Shown: positions 11,148 to 23,800, numbered from the stretch's first letter. The stretch: 30,349 nt of DNA from Spirogloea muscicola (GCA_009602725.1 WELB01000035.1:442992-473340); one strand, 5' to 3'. Notes: generated from the sequence alone by a model not told the origin. Translations and numbers: made by a program.

Positions 11148-11179
11148 TACAGCTGCTTTTGCTGAGCGACAGCTGCTTA
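11148..11179 (+). repeat. Direct repeat, copy 2 of 2 (32 bp)
   Basis: One mismatch to 10134-10165, same orientation. Sequence outside the copies shows only weak similarity. Confidence 0.75.
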
Positions 11180-11255
11180 AAGGCGTCACTTACCCACTTC
11201 TTTACGTAGCATGCTGCACAGGCAGTGATGGGATCGTTTTTCGGCTGCTTGTTTT

Positions 11256-11349
11256 CATGCTGTTCTCCATTGTGATGTGAGTGGCAGCAGCCCTGTCAAG
11301 TACATGCTGTTCTCCATTGTGATGTGAGTGGTAGCAGCACTGTCAAGTG
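11256..11349 (+). repeat. Tandem duplication, 47-bp unit, two copies
   Basis: Units 11256-11302 and 11303-11349 begin with catgctgttctcc and differ at three positions. This is a recent local duplication in intergenic DNA. Confidence 0.85.
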
Positions 11350-11554
11350 GACGACAGGCTACTGCTAACACATGGCCCCAGCCTGCCAACCTGCAGATGT
11401 GCTGCATCTCATAGTGCTGTCTGCTCCCTGCAAGCAGAGGTATGCAGATTGCTTACTGCAAACCCCTGCCACGTTGCCTGCAGCCTTGACTTCTGATGCC
11501 CGCCTTGACACGAGACGAGTGGTCTGAGTTTGAGAATCTTATAAGAGCATTGCA

Positions 11555-14500
11555 TTACCAGATGCTGGGCATGCGCTCGATGGCGGGGGATAGCTGGGCA
11601 ACTCTGCAGTCTCGGGGGTGGCCAGGCGTCGAAGAGCGAGCGCTCTGTTTGGCCAAGTTGCTTGGCCGGTCAAAGCCGTCGACAGAGTCGTAAAAGTGCT
11701 CGTGTGAGGGAGGGTTGGAGAAGGCGGAGGTAAGGGGAGGGTCGCCTGCCGGCGCTTGATGTGTGTCCTGAGGCGGCTCCACAGCAGCCGAAGCGGCAGA
11801 GGGTGTGTCAACGTGTCCCTGCGCAGATTGCTGCAGAAGGCTGGTGGTCGCTGGTCAAGTAGAGACCCTGCAACAATGGCTGCCAGTGCCAACACTACAC
11901 TGCAACTGAGCTTGCCAGAATGAGCTGCTTACTCGAAGCACTACTTCACAGGTTGGGATTTTCGACATTGCTCGCTTGCTGTGCTGACTGACCTGGGCTG
12001 CAAGCTGCCGGATGATCTCCTGGGAGGCGCGGCGGAGGTCGGCGCTGCTGTTGTCCCCGCAGCTAAGGCTTGCCAGCTGGTCAAGGAGTGTCTGGAGCGC
12101 CTGGCCACCCACAGAAGGCAGCAGCGATGGCAGAGGCCGCAATGGCGCCCCAGCTGGTCCGGTTATCAGGTCCGGTCTCAGAAAGGGGTGCTGCGCAAGC
12201 ATGAGGGTGGCGCAAGCCGTCAGCTGCCATATTGCGACTGCCGCTACATTTCAGTGAGCGAATTTGATCCACAAAGCCTGAAAATAAGACCTTGTCTTTG
12301 CACTACACATATTTTTCTAGTGGCTCATCAGAAGGCGCCTGTAGGACCTGGAGGAGCTCCGGAATAGTGATCCGCGCTGCCGGATCGCGGTTGAGGCAGC
12401 GTCGCAGACAGTCGAGGAGCCAGGGGTTGGGCACTGGCCGGAACTCAATCTCGTGGCTACCGCTCACTATTGCCTGCAGCTTTGCGATGACGCCAAGGTG
12501 CGAGAACGGCGTCTGCTTTGCAAAATGCACAAGCCAAGATTCTGATCAGGCAGATTCTTTTTCCAGGCTGAAAGATGGTCATTATGAACCTCCTCTGCTC
12601 CTCAGTCAACTGAGCAGGTCAATTCAGCAGCCCACAATGGGCTCTCTTGAAGAATGGTGGCCAACCTGGCCATAGACCATCTGGTACAGGATGCAGCCAA
12701 GCGACCAGATGTCGGTTGCACGGCCAACGCGGATGCCGCCCGTCGGAGCGTCCCCGCCGGCACTACGTCCATTGCCAACGATTGCCTCGGGTGACATGTA
12801 ATTGAGCGTGCCCACCTGCGCAGGAGCGGCCCAGCCGCCGCCAGCGGCAGGCTTCACTTGAGCTACCACCCCGAGATGTGACTTGTTTCCAGCCTTGCTA
12901 GACCATTAGCATTTCCATGGCTTTGCTTGTCACACTTATATGGTCAATAGTAGTAGTTGTCCAATTTGTGACAGGGAAGCAATTAGGTTGGCCAACCTGC
13001 GTCTCACGGACAATGTTGGTGGTATCGCTTTGCAGCGCACGCGCTATGCCGAAATCAATGAGCTTCAGCTCGCCCTCGACTAGCAGAAAGTTGGCAGGCT
13101 TCAGATCCGAGTGCACAATGCGCTCCTCGTGGATTGTGTGCACAGCCTCCAGCATATTCTGCGGTAAGTTGTGTTGCCGGCTTCAGCGTAATCAGCCACA
13201 CTGTGAGACAGCCGCTGCTCGGGCGCAGACACACTCAAGCTGAGCCCTGCCATGGAGCATACCTGCCAGTAGAGTCGCACAAAGTTGTCGCTGATCCGAG
13301 GGAAGCAGCTGGAGGGAGTGCCGACACCGTCGTCGCAGGCCCGCTGCATCTTCGTCAGCAGACGCGCGAGGTCGATCTCGCCAAACTCCAGCACCAGGAG
13401 GATGAGGCCTTCCCGCTCCGCGACCTGGCAGCAGCGAGCGTGTCAGGACAAGAGGGAGGAGAACAGGGCGGCAGTCATACGGCGCGGCTGCTGCCAGAAC
13501 GTCGCCACTGAATCGACTCCTGATGACATAACGGCACTGCAGGAGAGCCTCCATGCGACGGCCCTCCCAAGCCTCTCACCTCAGAGTCAATGAGCTGCAC
13601 GATATTGCGCTTGCCGCGCAGGCGGTGCAGCAGCGTGGCCTCCTCACGAAACCCCCGTGCCGAGTCGGCGTCGCGCCCAGCCAGCCGGATGCGCTTGAGG
13701 GCATACACGTCGCGGCTCGGCGCCACCACCTTGTAGACCTTGCTGCTCCCGCCCTTCCCAATGACACTGAGCTTCTGGTACGCCGTCCCGTTGACCACCA
13801 ACGTGTTGTCGTCCTCTCGCAAGGCAGGCTTGGGATTGGACCGCGGTGGCGCTGCAGCTGGCGGGAGGGCCGGCGGCTGCTGGTTGCTGGCTTGCACCCT
13901 CTTGAGAGGCTCAGCGGCGGCCTTCCCTAGATGACCTGCGGAGGAAGGGGCCTCCGTCTGCTGCCGACTTGGTGGCGGCTGCTGCGCGCACTCCCAGGCA
14001 GAGGACGGCACTCCCTGAAGCGGATCTGCCGCGGCGCAGCTGGCAGCTGCCCTGCCGCCGCCGTCGGCGCTGGGCGTAGGCGCCAGCATGCGGGCCAGGA
14101 GCTCCTCGTCAGTGGGCAGCCGGTCGGCGTGCGGCAGCGACAGCGGCAGCTGCCGCACCAGCAGGAGCCGCTCCCGCTGCCTCTGCCTCTCCCGCTCGCC
14201 GCCGCGCCACCTCTCCCTCTCCTCCTCCCTCCCAACCTCCCTCCTCCCCACCTCATCCTCCATCCTCTCGCTCTCCCTCTTGCTACTCCTCGCTGTGTCT
14301 GCCTCCCTCTCCCTCCCCCTGTCGCTCGCTGTCTCGGGCTCCATCTCCTTCCCCTCTCCTGGCGCTCCGTCCCACAGGGCTTCTGCACGCCTCCCCGCAT
14401 GATCTAGCTCTGCCGGCACGTGCGGTGCTCTCTCCTCCTTTCTCCGGTCCATAGCTTCCACCTCTGGCGCTTGCTCGCGGAGTCTCGCAGCGTCGTGATC

Positions 14501-15452
14501 TGGAGGCCCTTTGGCCCGCTCTTCCAAGCTCTGTGACGTTGTCGGCGTCTCCTTGGCAGGTTGCTCGGCAGCGAGCTCGTCCTTGGACTTGACGACGCGC
14601 CGCGCCGGCCCTGACGACAGGAGGCTGCCTGCTACCACAGCATCAATGTGCAGATCCATCAGAAAAGTTCCATCACTCAAAGCCATTCTGAGAGACCTGA
14701 GCTCACGACCGTTAGCAGTGTCGCCAGTAACCAGCGATAGGCTCACCCCAACGCTTGGCCGGCTTGCGGTGGCTCGCGGTCATCGAGGAGCTGCCGGCCT
14801 TCTCGACAGACTCGGCACCACCGCCGGTGCCGGCTTCGACGTTCCGCGGCCTAAGGCTTGGGAGAGGCGTGACGTCGGGAGCGTTGCCACTGCCCCCGAC
14901 TGCGGCAGTAGCGGTTGTGGCAGCAGCTATCGGATGCACCAGCGGCGTCTGGTGCAGGGCCTCGCCGCCGACGGCGCCTATGGCGGCGGCCGGGTCAGGC
15001 CGCGGCGTGTGGAGGTCCACGGTGTCGTCCTCGGTGCTGCTGCTGCCGCCACTGCCGCCGCCGGAGCTGCTGCTCCCAGTGGTCATCATGGACGTCGAGG
15101 AGCGGGAGTACGACGAGGCGCTGCGCCCGGCGCTCCGCCCCGCAGCGGCCGCGCTGCCGCCGCCGCCGCCGTGGTGCTCGAAGACCGTCTCCAGCACCGG
15201 CGTGCGCGACTTGGTCGCCTGGAAGTGCTGCAGGTTCTGCCGCAGCTTCACCTCCCACGACGGCGGCGGCGGCGGCGCGGGGGCGGAGGAGGCCGTCGCC
15301 GCGCCGCCCGCAGTCTGCNTGGCTCAGCAGCACAGGCGGGCAGGTAGGTGGCGATGCCCAGCGGCGGTCAGGCGGCGGCCAAGGAACGGGACCTGCGACG
15401 GACCTGCTTCCGGAGGGCCCGGGGAGCAGTCGTGGCGACGGCGGCGGCGGCG

Positions 15453-15488
<36 letters not shown>

Positions 15489-15616
15489 TAAGAGTCTCGC
15501 TTTTGAAGCACCCAACGGCCCGCGCGGCCGCCGTTGGTTCCAACGGCGCCGCCGTTGGAGGGAGCGCCCGTCGCCCCGCCGACGGCAGACGACGGCAGTA
15601 ATGCCTCCTTTCCCAT
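11555..15616 (-). CDS. MPS1: MPS1/TTK-type dual-specificity spindle-checkpoint kinase, 9 exons
   Basis: Kinase that starts the spindle assembly checkpoint at kinetochores. Minus-strand exons, all in phase: 15616-15404, 15314-14747, 14628-13580, 13424-13263, 13158-12997, 12815-12666, 12512-12348, 12190-11993, 11830-11555 (TAA), about 980 residues. The N-terminal half is low-complexity: poly-Ala from a GCC repeat in exon 1, Ser/Gly-rich exon 2, and an Arg/Glu-rich stretch in exon 3. The kinase domain begins near residue 538: [11 protein letters not shown] (about 551), VYALK lysine (about 572), then [11 protein letters not shown] (Asp about 682) and LIDFG (Asp about 699), the MPS1-specific [12 protein letters not shown] after the activation loop, [15 protein letters not shown] and [19 protein letters not shown] in place of HRD is normal for this family. 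Exons 3-9 are firm; exons 1-2 are inferred from phase and borders, and an alternative start is ATG 14686. The N at 15319 falls in intron 1. Confidence 0.9.
15435..15488 (-). repeat. GCC triplet repeat coding poly-alanine in MPS1 exon 1
   Basis: Slightly interrupted GGC/GCC repeat. In the MPS1 frame it reads as a long alanine tract with scattered valines. Confidence 0.8.
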
Positions 15617-16056
15617 CTACGTGGGAGGCGAGAGACCTGCCCCCCCGCGGACGGAACGGCGCTGGCCGCCGCCCCCCGTGGCGCGCCCACTCGAGAATAC
15701 GAAATCACGGTGGCGCCATCATCAGCCGCCGCCTACGCCGCCGCCGAGGGAGCCGCGCGGGAAGGCCCTGCGCCGTGCGGACGCGACTCTCGGCACTCGA
15801 CGCCGCGGCGCCGGGCTGGGCCAGCTGCCAGCCGGAGGCCGGGAGGGCTTCTGGCTCGCCTCCTGTGCTTGCTTCTTCTGCTCGTGGTTGCGCTTGAGGC
15901 GCTGCTACAACCAGCAGCTCCAGTACTGATGAAAGAATTGTGGGTAGCAAGAGGGAGATCATTGGCCAGGTGTCTGCTACAATGAGACCTGGCAGCAGGA
16001 CGCGGCATAAAAGTAGCTGTGTGGCCAGTCTCAGAAGACATCGTCAGTAGCGCACC
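15617..16056. promoter_or_regulatory. Shared upstream region between divergent MPS1 and FIGL1
   Basis: The proposed MPS1 start codon (15616, minus) and FIGL1 start codon (16057, plus) lie 440 bp apart in divergent orientation, so both promoters must lie here if the MPS1 first exon is right. The MPS1 side is very GC-rich and the FIGL1 side drops to ordinary composition. I see no clear TATA box or named operator. Confidence 0.45.
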
Positions 16057-19000
16057 ATGCCTTCCTTGCCGGCGGACGTCAAGTACCATCGGTTGCAGGC
16101 CTATTTGTTCGGAGCAGAGAAGGCGCTCGAAGATGGCAACGCCTCACAAGTGTACAGCCTGTCTTTGCGGCTCCTGAGCTTCCTTGAGTGCGAGTCTCGT
16201 TCGCACGAGGATCGCGTGTACCTGGACCCAATACGACGCCGGTGCTACACCATACTTGATACGGCACGACAAAGAGAGCAGAAAACAAGGTGGAAAGCTT
16301 CAGCAAAACGACGCTGTGATACTACTGATGCTCTCTTTCATTGTACTGAAAGTGAGAATGCTGCCTATCAGGTGGACAACATGACAGTGCAAAATTGGAG
16401 AGATTAAGTTGGTGGAATCAATATTCTGTACAGTAATGATGATCATTGTTCTCATTGATTGCTGCTCACACTACAGGAATCCGGCTGAACAAGCCGGCTT
16501 AGCCGATGGCTCAAAGTTACAGATTACTGCAGCAGATATCATCAGCCTGGAGGATTTGAATCTTCTTGACGAGGTCAAGGTGCTGCTGAACAGTGACTCA
16601 ACACTTGCCGACAAGCTCCAGGTCTGTCAAGGTCGATTCTGTCGGGTAGAGAACTGCTTGAGTATATCAATTAAGGATGATGTTGATGGTGAAAAACTGC
16701 TCTCTTTCATTTAGCAGTAGAGAGCCACACCATGCAATCATTCATGCCCTGTTATTAGTATCTGGCAAATGGCAACTGACGTACTGTGGCCATAATAGGT
16801 ACCAGAAGAAGCAGCACGAACATCTACTCCAGCTGCCCAGGAGCCTTCGAGTTGTACAAGCAGGGACAGTGACACAGAAGCAACACCTGGCATCTACTTC
16901 CGAGCGGCCAGAAGCAAACGCGGTCGTCCGTCTGACAGAACCAAAGCATCGTCAGAATCGACTCTCCACAAGAGCAGTGGTCCAATCATGGCCACGTTCA
17001 TGACAGCCAGCGAGAAGCTTGTACGCTCCAACAAAGTGACCCTATATCTCACAAAATCTTCCTCTCTCTTTACAGTCTCTTCATTCTAAAGCCTGCATGT
17101 GGATGTCAGACTTAACACAGTCTTCTGTTACCAAGCATCACAGGCTTGCAAACGTCTCGGCTGTAACTTTTTATATCTGCAGACTGCTGATGCCATGAGG
17201 AGGCCAAAGGGCATGCAAAAAGGTCAATGCAAGAAGGACGAGGAGGAGCACCCGCATGTTGGCCAACCAATCAGGGCTACAGCTGTTGGCCTTGCTAGAC
17301 GAGGCACAAGGGGTAACTTCAACCAACCAACAAGGACAGATTCCTCTCAAGGTGCTGCCAACCTGCTCCGAGGCCACTTGAACAATGACAACACGTTGGA
17401 GGAGTCCACTTTGAAGTGGTGAGCTTCATTCCCTCTATGAAAATGTATGCGCCAGCTTGGTGTAGTTACCTGCTTCCTTTCTGTGACATATGCTGCAAGC
17501 ATAGGCATCCTTGCTGCTGTTCTTACGCGCTGTTCGTCTCCAGTCTCGAGCAACTGGCAGGGCCAGATGGCGAGCTTCCGGGTAGGTTGCGTAATCTGGA
17601 GCCCCGCCTCTTGGAGCATGTTAGCAACGAGATAATGCAGAAGAACCCCAACACAACGTGGGACGATATTGGTGAGTCTGATGCTATATCCAATTTGTTG
17701 TCATCTGACATAAGGGAAATTACTTGTCATTCGCCAAGTCTCATCAATCTGCTTGTTCCTGCAGCCGCACACCAAAGCTTTGGATTCATGGATGTTATCT
17801 GCACCCACTTGTCAATGTGCAGCCGGCTTGGAGCATGCAAAGAGGAGTGTCTATGAGGCTGTCATCATGCCTCTGCTGGCCCCTCACCTGTTCACGGGAG
17901 TCAGGAGTGCTCCAAAAGGACTACTCCTCTTCGGCCCCCCGGTAAGTGACTGCCCACGATCAAATTGCTTGGTCTCTTGTGCAGTGCACAGAGGTATGAT
18001 AAGCAAAACCTCATGATTTAATCTCCAGTACTTTCTGTCAGAGCTCACGCTCAGTAATTACTGCTGCGCATATCTGTGCCTTCCAGGGCACAGGGAAGAC
18101 CTTGATAGGCAAGGCAATCGCTAGCAATGCCAAGGCAACCTTCTTCTCAATCTCAGCTAGTTCAATGACAAGCAAATGGGTCTGTCACATTCACTAAACT
18201 TAAAAACCCCCACTGCTGATACATCTACTACATCATGCAACCACTTGCCAAGGCAATGTACATTGCTTCGTCAAAGTTGTCCAACTTGCTCAACGAGGAT
18301 AGCATAGTGTGAGCTATGACAAGACATTTTCTCAAAAGGAGCGTGAGGTGCATACTAGCCGCACTGATACTGACATAGATCATACTGAATTGCTGAAGAT
18401 AGGAGAGGGTGAGAAGCTGGTGAGGGCACTTTTTGGCGTCGCTGCTTGCCATCAGCCTGCAGTGATCTTCATTGATGAGATAGATTCTCTGCTTTGCCAG
18501 GTGATTTTGAGATACTCTCTTCTGCAATGCTTATTGGCTGACTGCTATCCACCATTCACAAGGATGTTAGCCTACTACATGCGTGAGCAGGCGTCATGCT
18601 GATGCTTCACACTTGCTGCTATACAGCGGAAGTCAGATGGAGAGCACGAGTCAAGTCGTCGATTGAAGACACAGTTTCTGATTGAGATGGAGGGTTGCAG
18701 TAGCGGTGATGACAAAATATTGCTGATAGGTATTTGGGCGAGCTTTGCACGAAGTTGTACTCAAAGGAGAGGACATTTCTGAACTTTGTACGCATAACCC
18801 AAGGTGCTCAATAAGCAAAGGACCAAGTTGCATCCTTGATTGAGCAGCCTGGTCACCCGTGACATTTCAGGAGCTACTAACAGGCCTCAGGAGCTTGATG
18901 AAGCGGCGAGACGAAGGCTGGCTAAAAAGCTCTACATACCACTGCCAACTGCAGGTCTTGTTTCACCCATTTTCATGGCATTCTTTCATTGCCCACAGCA

Positions 19001-19882
19001 TGCGAGTCTATCTCGTCTATCACTTTCTGCACGTTGCTAGCAATCGGTCACCCACAGCTTGTCCTGCAATTTTCTCTGACCTGCTATTATCCATCCCGCA
19101 GAGGCAAGAGGTGCTATCATCAAGAACCTCTTGGTGAAGGATAAGCTCTTGAACTTGTCAGAAGCAGAGGTGGCTGTCGTTGCAGAACAAACAGAAGGTT
19201 AGCATGGCAGCATGGAGATCAGGATTAAAACCTATTGATCCTCTTCCTAACAGATGCATAAAAGAGGTGCCTGCACAGTGAGAGTCTGATTTGATTCTGG
19301 CGGTTACTTGTTGATATAATTATATGATTCTACCGTATGATGATGTAACGAGAACATGTGGGGCAGCTTTCTGGTCTGTAGAGCGGCTGCTCATCAGGAG
19401 GCAGCTGTACTACACTGTGATGTGCATACAGAGTAGACTGGTTGGCTTGCTTTGAAAGACTGAGCTACAATGCTGTTTGCAAATGTCATCTGCAGGCTAC
19501 TCTGGATCCGATATGAAGAACCTGGTACAGGAGGCATCAATGGTCCCGCTGCGAGACGCTATAACGGCAGGCCTTGACCTAGCTTCCATAAGCACAGACG
19601 AAATGCGAGCCATTTCTGCACAGGTGCATGATCACTTCACTTTGGCCTAGCTTTGATTCATCCGAGGCTGTCAATAGACGGTTCAACTCACAGCGTTCTG
19701 TTACCCTCCTGCCTCTTAAACTGGATAGTTCAACAAATGGCTGCAGGACTGATGATCTGAAGAGGACGGTGTGATTGCAGGATTTTGCTTATGCCCTCCA
19801 ACAGGTGCGACGAACTGTGGCACCGGGAGAGCTCGAGCAATACGAGCTTTGGAATCAGCAATTTGGTGGAATCACAAGCTAG
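16057..19882 (+). CDS. FIGL1: Fidgetin-like 1 AAA ATPase, 13 exons
   Basis: AAA ATPase that dismantles RAD51/DMC1 filaments and limits crossovers in plants and animals. Exons in phase: 16057-16289, 16477-16621, 16799-17020, 17183-17418, 17544-17671, 17823-17941, 18087-18179, 18399-18500, 18627-18729, 18871-18954, 19102-19197, 19496-19623, 19781-19882 (TAG); 596 residues. The N-terminal 200 residues are divergent but end in FMTASEKL, matching the FxxA motif (Phe about 193) of the RAD51-binding region. The ATPase follows: Walker A GPPGTGKT (359-366, split by an intron), [21 protein letters not shown], Walker [13 protein letters not shown] (Asp 418, Glu 419), sensor 1 [19 protein letters not shown], and a VPS4-like C-terminal region ending [17 protein letters not shown]1 rather than katanin, spastin or VPS4 is shown by [18 protein letters not shown] just before the AAA domain. 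All key residues are present; it looks functional. Confidence 0.95.
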
Positions 19883-20836
19883 GCCAATGTAGTAGTAGGC
19901 ATCTCGGCCTGAAGAAGTTGCTACAAAGGACAGATTCTCCTTGACCAGATGCTTCATTTATTGCTCCTCCTGATGTTAGTCCAGATACAGCAAGCCATTA
20001 CAAAATCTGCTCCTACCAAGTAGTGGCTTCCATGAGTAACCCTTCATCGAATCTAGCCTCGTGATGCCACTGTCCTTGCTGGTAATTTGGTGAGCGAAGG
20101 CATCCACGCGTGAATTCGCTGCCTAATCAACCGTCAGCTCCGCTCCAATTCAGATTGCACAACCCTCACCTCCTTGCATCCCACCTTAGCTAGCTGTGTC
20201 TGCTGCATATTGCTCACACAGGTCGCCACATATATCCAGTTCTGTCGCTAGTCAGGCAGCTGACTATCTGCCGCTCATCTCGAGGAGCAACACCGTGATT
20301 GGCATGTGTTGCACACTTCGGCTCCACAGACATCATATTTACCCTCCCCTGAAAACTTCAAGCTGTGGGAGGAAGTGTATGATGAAGCACATATGCAACA
20401 GCAATCTGTAACAATTTTACGTGCATGACACAGCCTCTTGGCTAGAGCTGTCACGGTCAGCTCGCCACTTTGGCCGTCGCTAACATCCGCCATTGGTACT
20501 GATGCGAAGGCGCTTACGCTGTCGTGCGTGGGGACGTCAAGCACAGAGACAAAGCAGCTCGACCGACTGAATCGCTTGGGGGTAATCGGAGTAGTGCTGC
20601 AGCTTTCTTTGTTCTACATGCTGGAAGCGTCTTTCTTCCACTGGAAGAGACTTTCTTCGACTGATTGCCGGGATTTCTGCCTAGCAAGCTCCACCCTTAG
20701 GTGCGAAGCAAGGCCAGACGAGCTGCCAGTAGCCGCCCTCACTACTGCAACATTTGGCCGCACCAGCAGCGCCTCCAATCTTCAGGCGGCCGTGCGGCGG
20801 GCGCAGCCGCGGTGGCTGCCGTGGAGGGCGCGAGCG
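19883..20836. other. Intergenic between FIGL1 and APC8
   Basis: 954 bp in tandem orientation. Short ORFs only, no recognised motif. It should contain the FIGL1 3' UTR and the APC8 promoter and 5' UTR. Confidence 0.5.
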
Positions 20837-23800
20837 ATGGCGGGCAAGGCGGAGCAGGCCGCGCCGCCGGGAGCTGCGCCGGCCTCNGGTGGTCGCCGTG
20901 CGGCGGCGCGAGCTGCGGGCAGCGGTGCCGCAGCTCCAAGCGCGAGGCCTCCACCAAGCCGCGCGATGGTATCCCTCGCTGGCGGCCCCCCACACGCCTT
21001 TGCCGAGCTTCGATCGGCGGCGCATGGCCGAGCTGCTGGCACGAGGAGGCTCGCCGGCAAGGTCGCCAGCCCTGAGTGCAGGCGCAGGACTCGAGCTGCG
21101 CGGCTGCCGCTCCTCGTCTGCAGCAAAGCTCGGTCCCGCGGCTGCATTGCCGGCGCCCCTCCTCCAGCAAGAAAGCGCCATGCCAGCTGTGAAAGCTTTG
21201 TGTGTTCAACATTGCAGCTCATCAGCGATCCTGTGCTTCCTCACTTGGCGGCGGCGCTGCCAGGGCCGCCGAGCAGCTCGTCGGGCTGCCAGCCGCCGGT
21301 GGAGCGGCGGCTGCGGAGGAGCAGCGCGGGCGTGAAGACGCTTTGGAGGGCCAGCCGGAAGGTGCCACGGAGGAGGGAGCTGCCGCTGATGTCCGCCTGC
21401 CCGGGACGACAGCGGCTGCCGCCGCGGCGGCTGCGGATGAGGCGGACGAGGCTTGGGACGAGGACGCGTACCTGCTCGGCAGGACCTTCTTCGACCTGCG
21501 GGAGTATCGCCGGGCGGCGCACGCCCTCGCCGCCTGCCGCGGCTCCAAGGCTGTCTTCCTGCGACGATATGCCACCTACCTGGTTTGTGCCTGCAGTCCT
21601 GACTCAATGCTCAGATTCAAACCCTGCACTCATAATTGTCAAATGCGAAACCTCAGCTTTTGCCCTTATCCTTTATCCTGAAGTTGACATTTCCTGGCAT
21701 TAATGGGCTGTGGATTCTCAAGGGCTGCATTGCCGCAATTATTGACTTCGCCTAGCTCTGGAACACTGCTGCCAGCATCAGCTCGTGCTCTCGTTGGTCT
21801 CGGTGCTGATTCTTTTAACCACCTTAATGAGTGTAAGAGGAACGTTTGAGCTTATCTCTGAGGCACAGCTGGCCCCATGTCTGGCGTGCAAGGTGTGCAG
21901 GCCGGCGAGAAGCGCAAGGAGGAGGCGGTCCTGGAGGCGACGGCGGAGCATGCGGGCAAGGGCGGCCCGCCGTTGAACGCTGAGCTGGGCGCACTGGAGC
22001 AGGAGATGGCTGCCGAGCAGCGGGCTGGGCGGCTGGACCCCTTCGGAGCTTTCCTGCTGGGCAAGGTACTGCAGCAGCTCGAGCAGGCTGCAGAGGCCCG
22101 CCACGCGCTCTGCGCCTCCGTGGCTGCGTGGCCCTGGAACTGGAGCGCGTGGCAGGAGCTGCAGGTCCGCTGCTACTGCCCAAGCCTAGCCTTTACCGTA
22201 ACTCCTAAACCCTTAAGTATCTTCACCCGACTAGTATGCATTCAGTTGCCAACCTAAATTTTAAGTGGATTAGCTGACCCTGAATCTGACATTTCAACCA
22301 CGGCACGCGGTCACTGGGGTTGGCTTGCAAATGACACGACTGCAGGGCACTGCCACCTTCCTCCGGCACGGCGCCTGCAGGCGCTCTGCACTGACGGGGA
22401 CGTGCTGGCTGGCGTGATGGCGCGGTTGGAGGATACGTGGATGCGGGCCTTCTTTGAGGCAAGCGCACTGCTGGAGATGCAGCGCAACGTGGAGGCGCTC
22501 AGTGGCTACCAGCAGCTAGCCGGCGGTGGACAGTTCCCAGGCAGCCGCTACGTCGCGGCGCAGACTGCGACAGCCTACTACAACCTGCGCGACTTTGAGG
22601 AGGCAGAGTTGCGGTTCGAGGCGCTGCTGCGCGACGACCCCTACCGCCTCGATGCCATAGACACTTACTCAAACATCCTTTACGTCCGCGAGGCCTTCTC
22701 CACACTCAGCTATCTCGCTCACAAGGTGACCGCAGCCGCTCTGCATTTGTAGGTCTCCTGTACCAAAGGCTGCTTTCAGCTGCCAAAGCTAGCAAGCCTT
22801 TGGAAGGACCTAGAGGGAGAGGGTTTAAGATATCTAGTGAATCTGGGAGTATTGGTGGTTAAGGCTCGAGTAACAGGGCTTCAGGTCTTTAAATTATGGT
22901 CAAGAATAAGCAATTGCTACAGTCAAGGCCCTATGGACCCATAGTAAGTACGACATTGGTATCTCTGAGCGCCACAGAGCTTGCTCTCAGTCCCTCAAGC
23001 ATCTCTATGTGCTCATGCAGATCAAGCTTTATCTTCTGGATCCAGAGCAAGGTGCTGGCTGCTCATCTGATAGATAGGAGCAAGGTTCCGAATCTTCTAT
23101 GTTGATCCTTCTTCAGTTATTGACTGGTCCTCTAGTGTCACTTTGTTGTCAGGCTGTGCTTATTGACAAGTACCGGCCAGAGACATGCTGCATCATTGGC
23201 AACTACTACAGCTTCAAGGCGCAGCACGAGAAGGCAGTGATGTACTTCCAGCGTGCGCTCAAGCTCAACCGCCACTACCTCTCAGCGTGGACACTGATGG
23301 GTCATGAGTACATGGAGATGCGTAATACGCCGGCAGCCATTGATGCCTATCGCCACGCCGTGGACATCAACCCGCTGGACTACCGGGCATGGTACGGCCT
23401 CGGCCAGACGTACGAGATCCTCGCCATGCCCTTCTACGCTCTCTACTACTACCGGTAAGGAAGACTTTCTCAGCTGACTTGAATCACTCAGTCATGATCA
23501 TGATCATGACTGAGCGTGATCGTATGATCCTTCTGTCAACTCGTTTTGCAATCACTCTGATGACTCATCTCTGGCGCCGCTCTGGCTGGCGGCGCTCTCA
23601 GGCGGGCAGCGCAACTGCGACCAACAGACGCGCGCATGTGGTGTGCCATGGGGCAGTGTTACGAGAGCGAGCAGCTGGGGCAGGTCAATGCAGCGGTGCG
23701 GTGCTACCGACGCGCCGAGGCCACGGGCGACCGCGAGGGGATTGCACTGCACAAGCTGGCCACGCTCCATGCCCACCTTGGCCAGGAGGACGTGGCTGCG

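Noticed and set aside
13475-14746. MPS1 starting at 14746
   Set aside because: That codon is GTG. The first ATG in that frame is 14686, and a phase-consistent splice from an upstream exon into 14628 is more likely.
14511-15897. Long plus-strand ORFs (278 and 380 codons)
   Set aside because: Antisense to MPS1 exons 1-3, repeat-driven composition, and they run through the N at 15319.
20438-21703. 421-codon plus-strand ORF over the APC8 5' end
   Set aside because: Its frame does not carry the APC8 motifs, which lie in the other two frames of the same exons.
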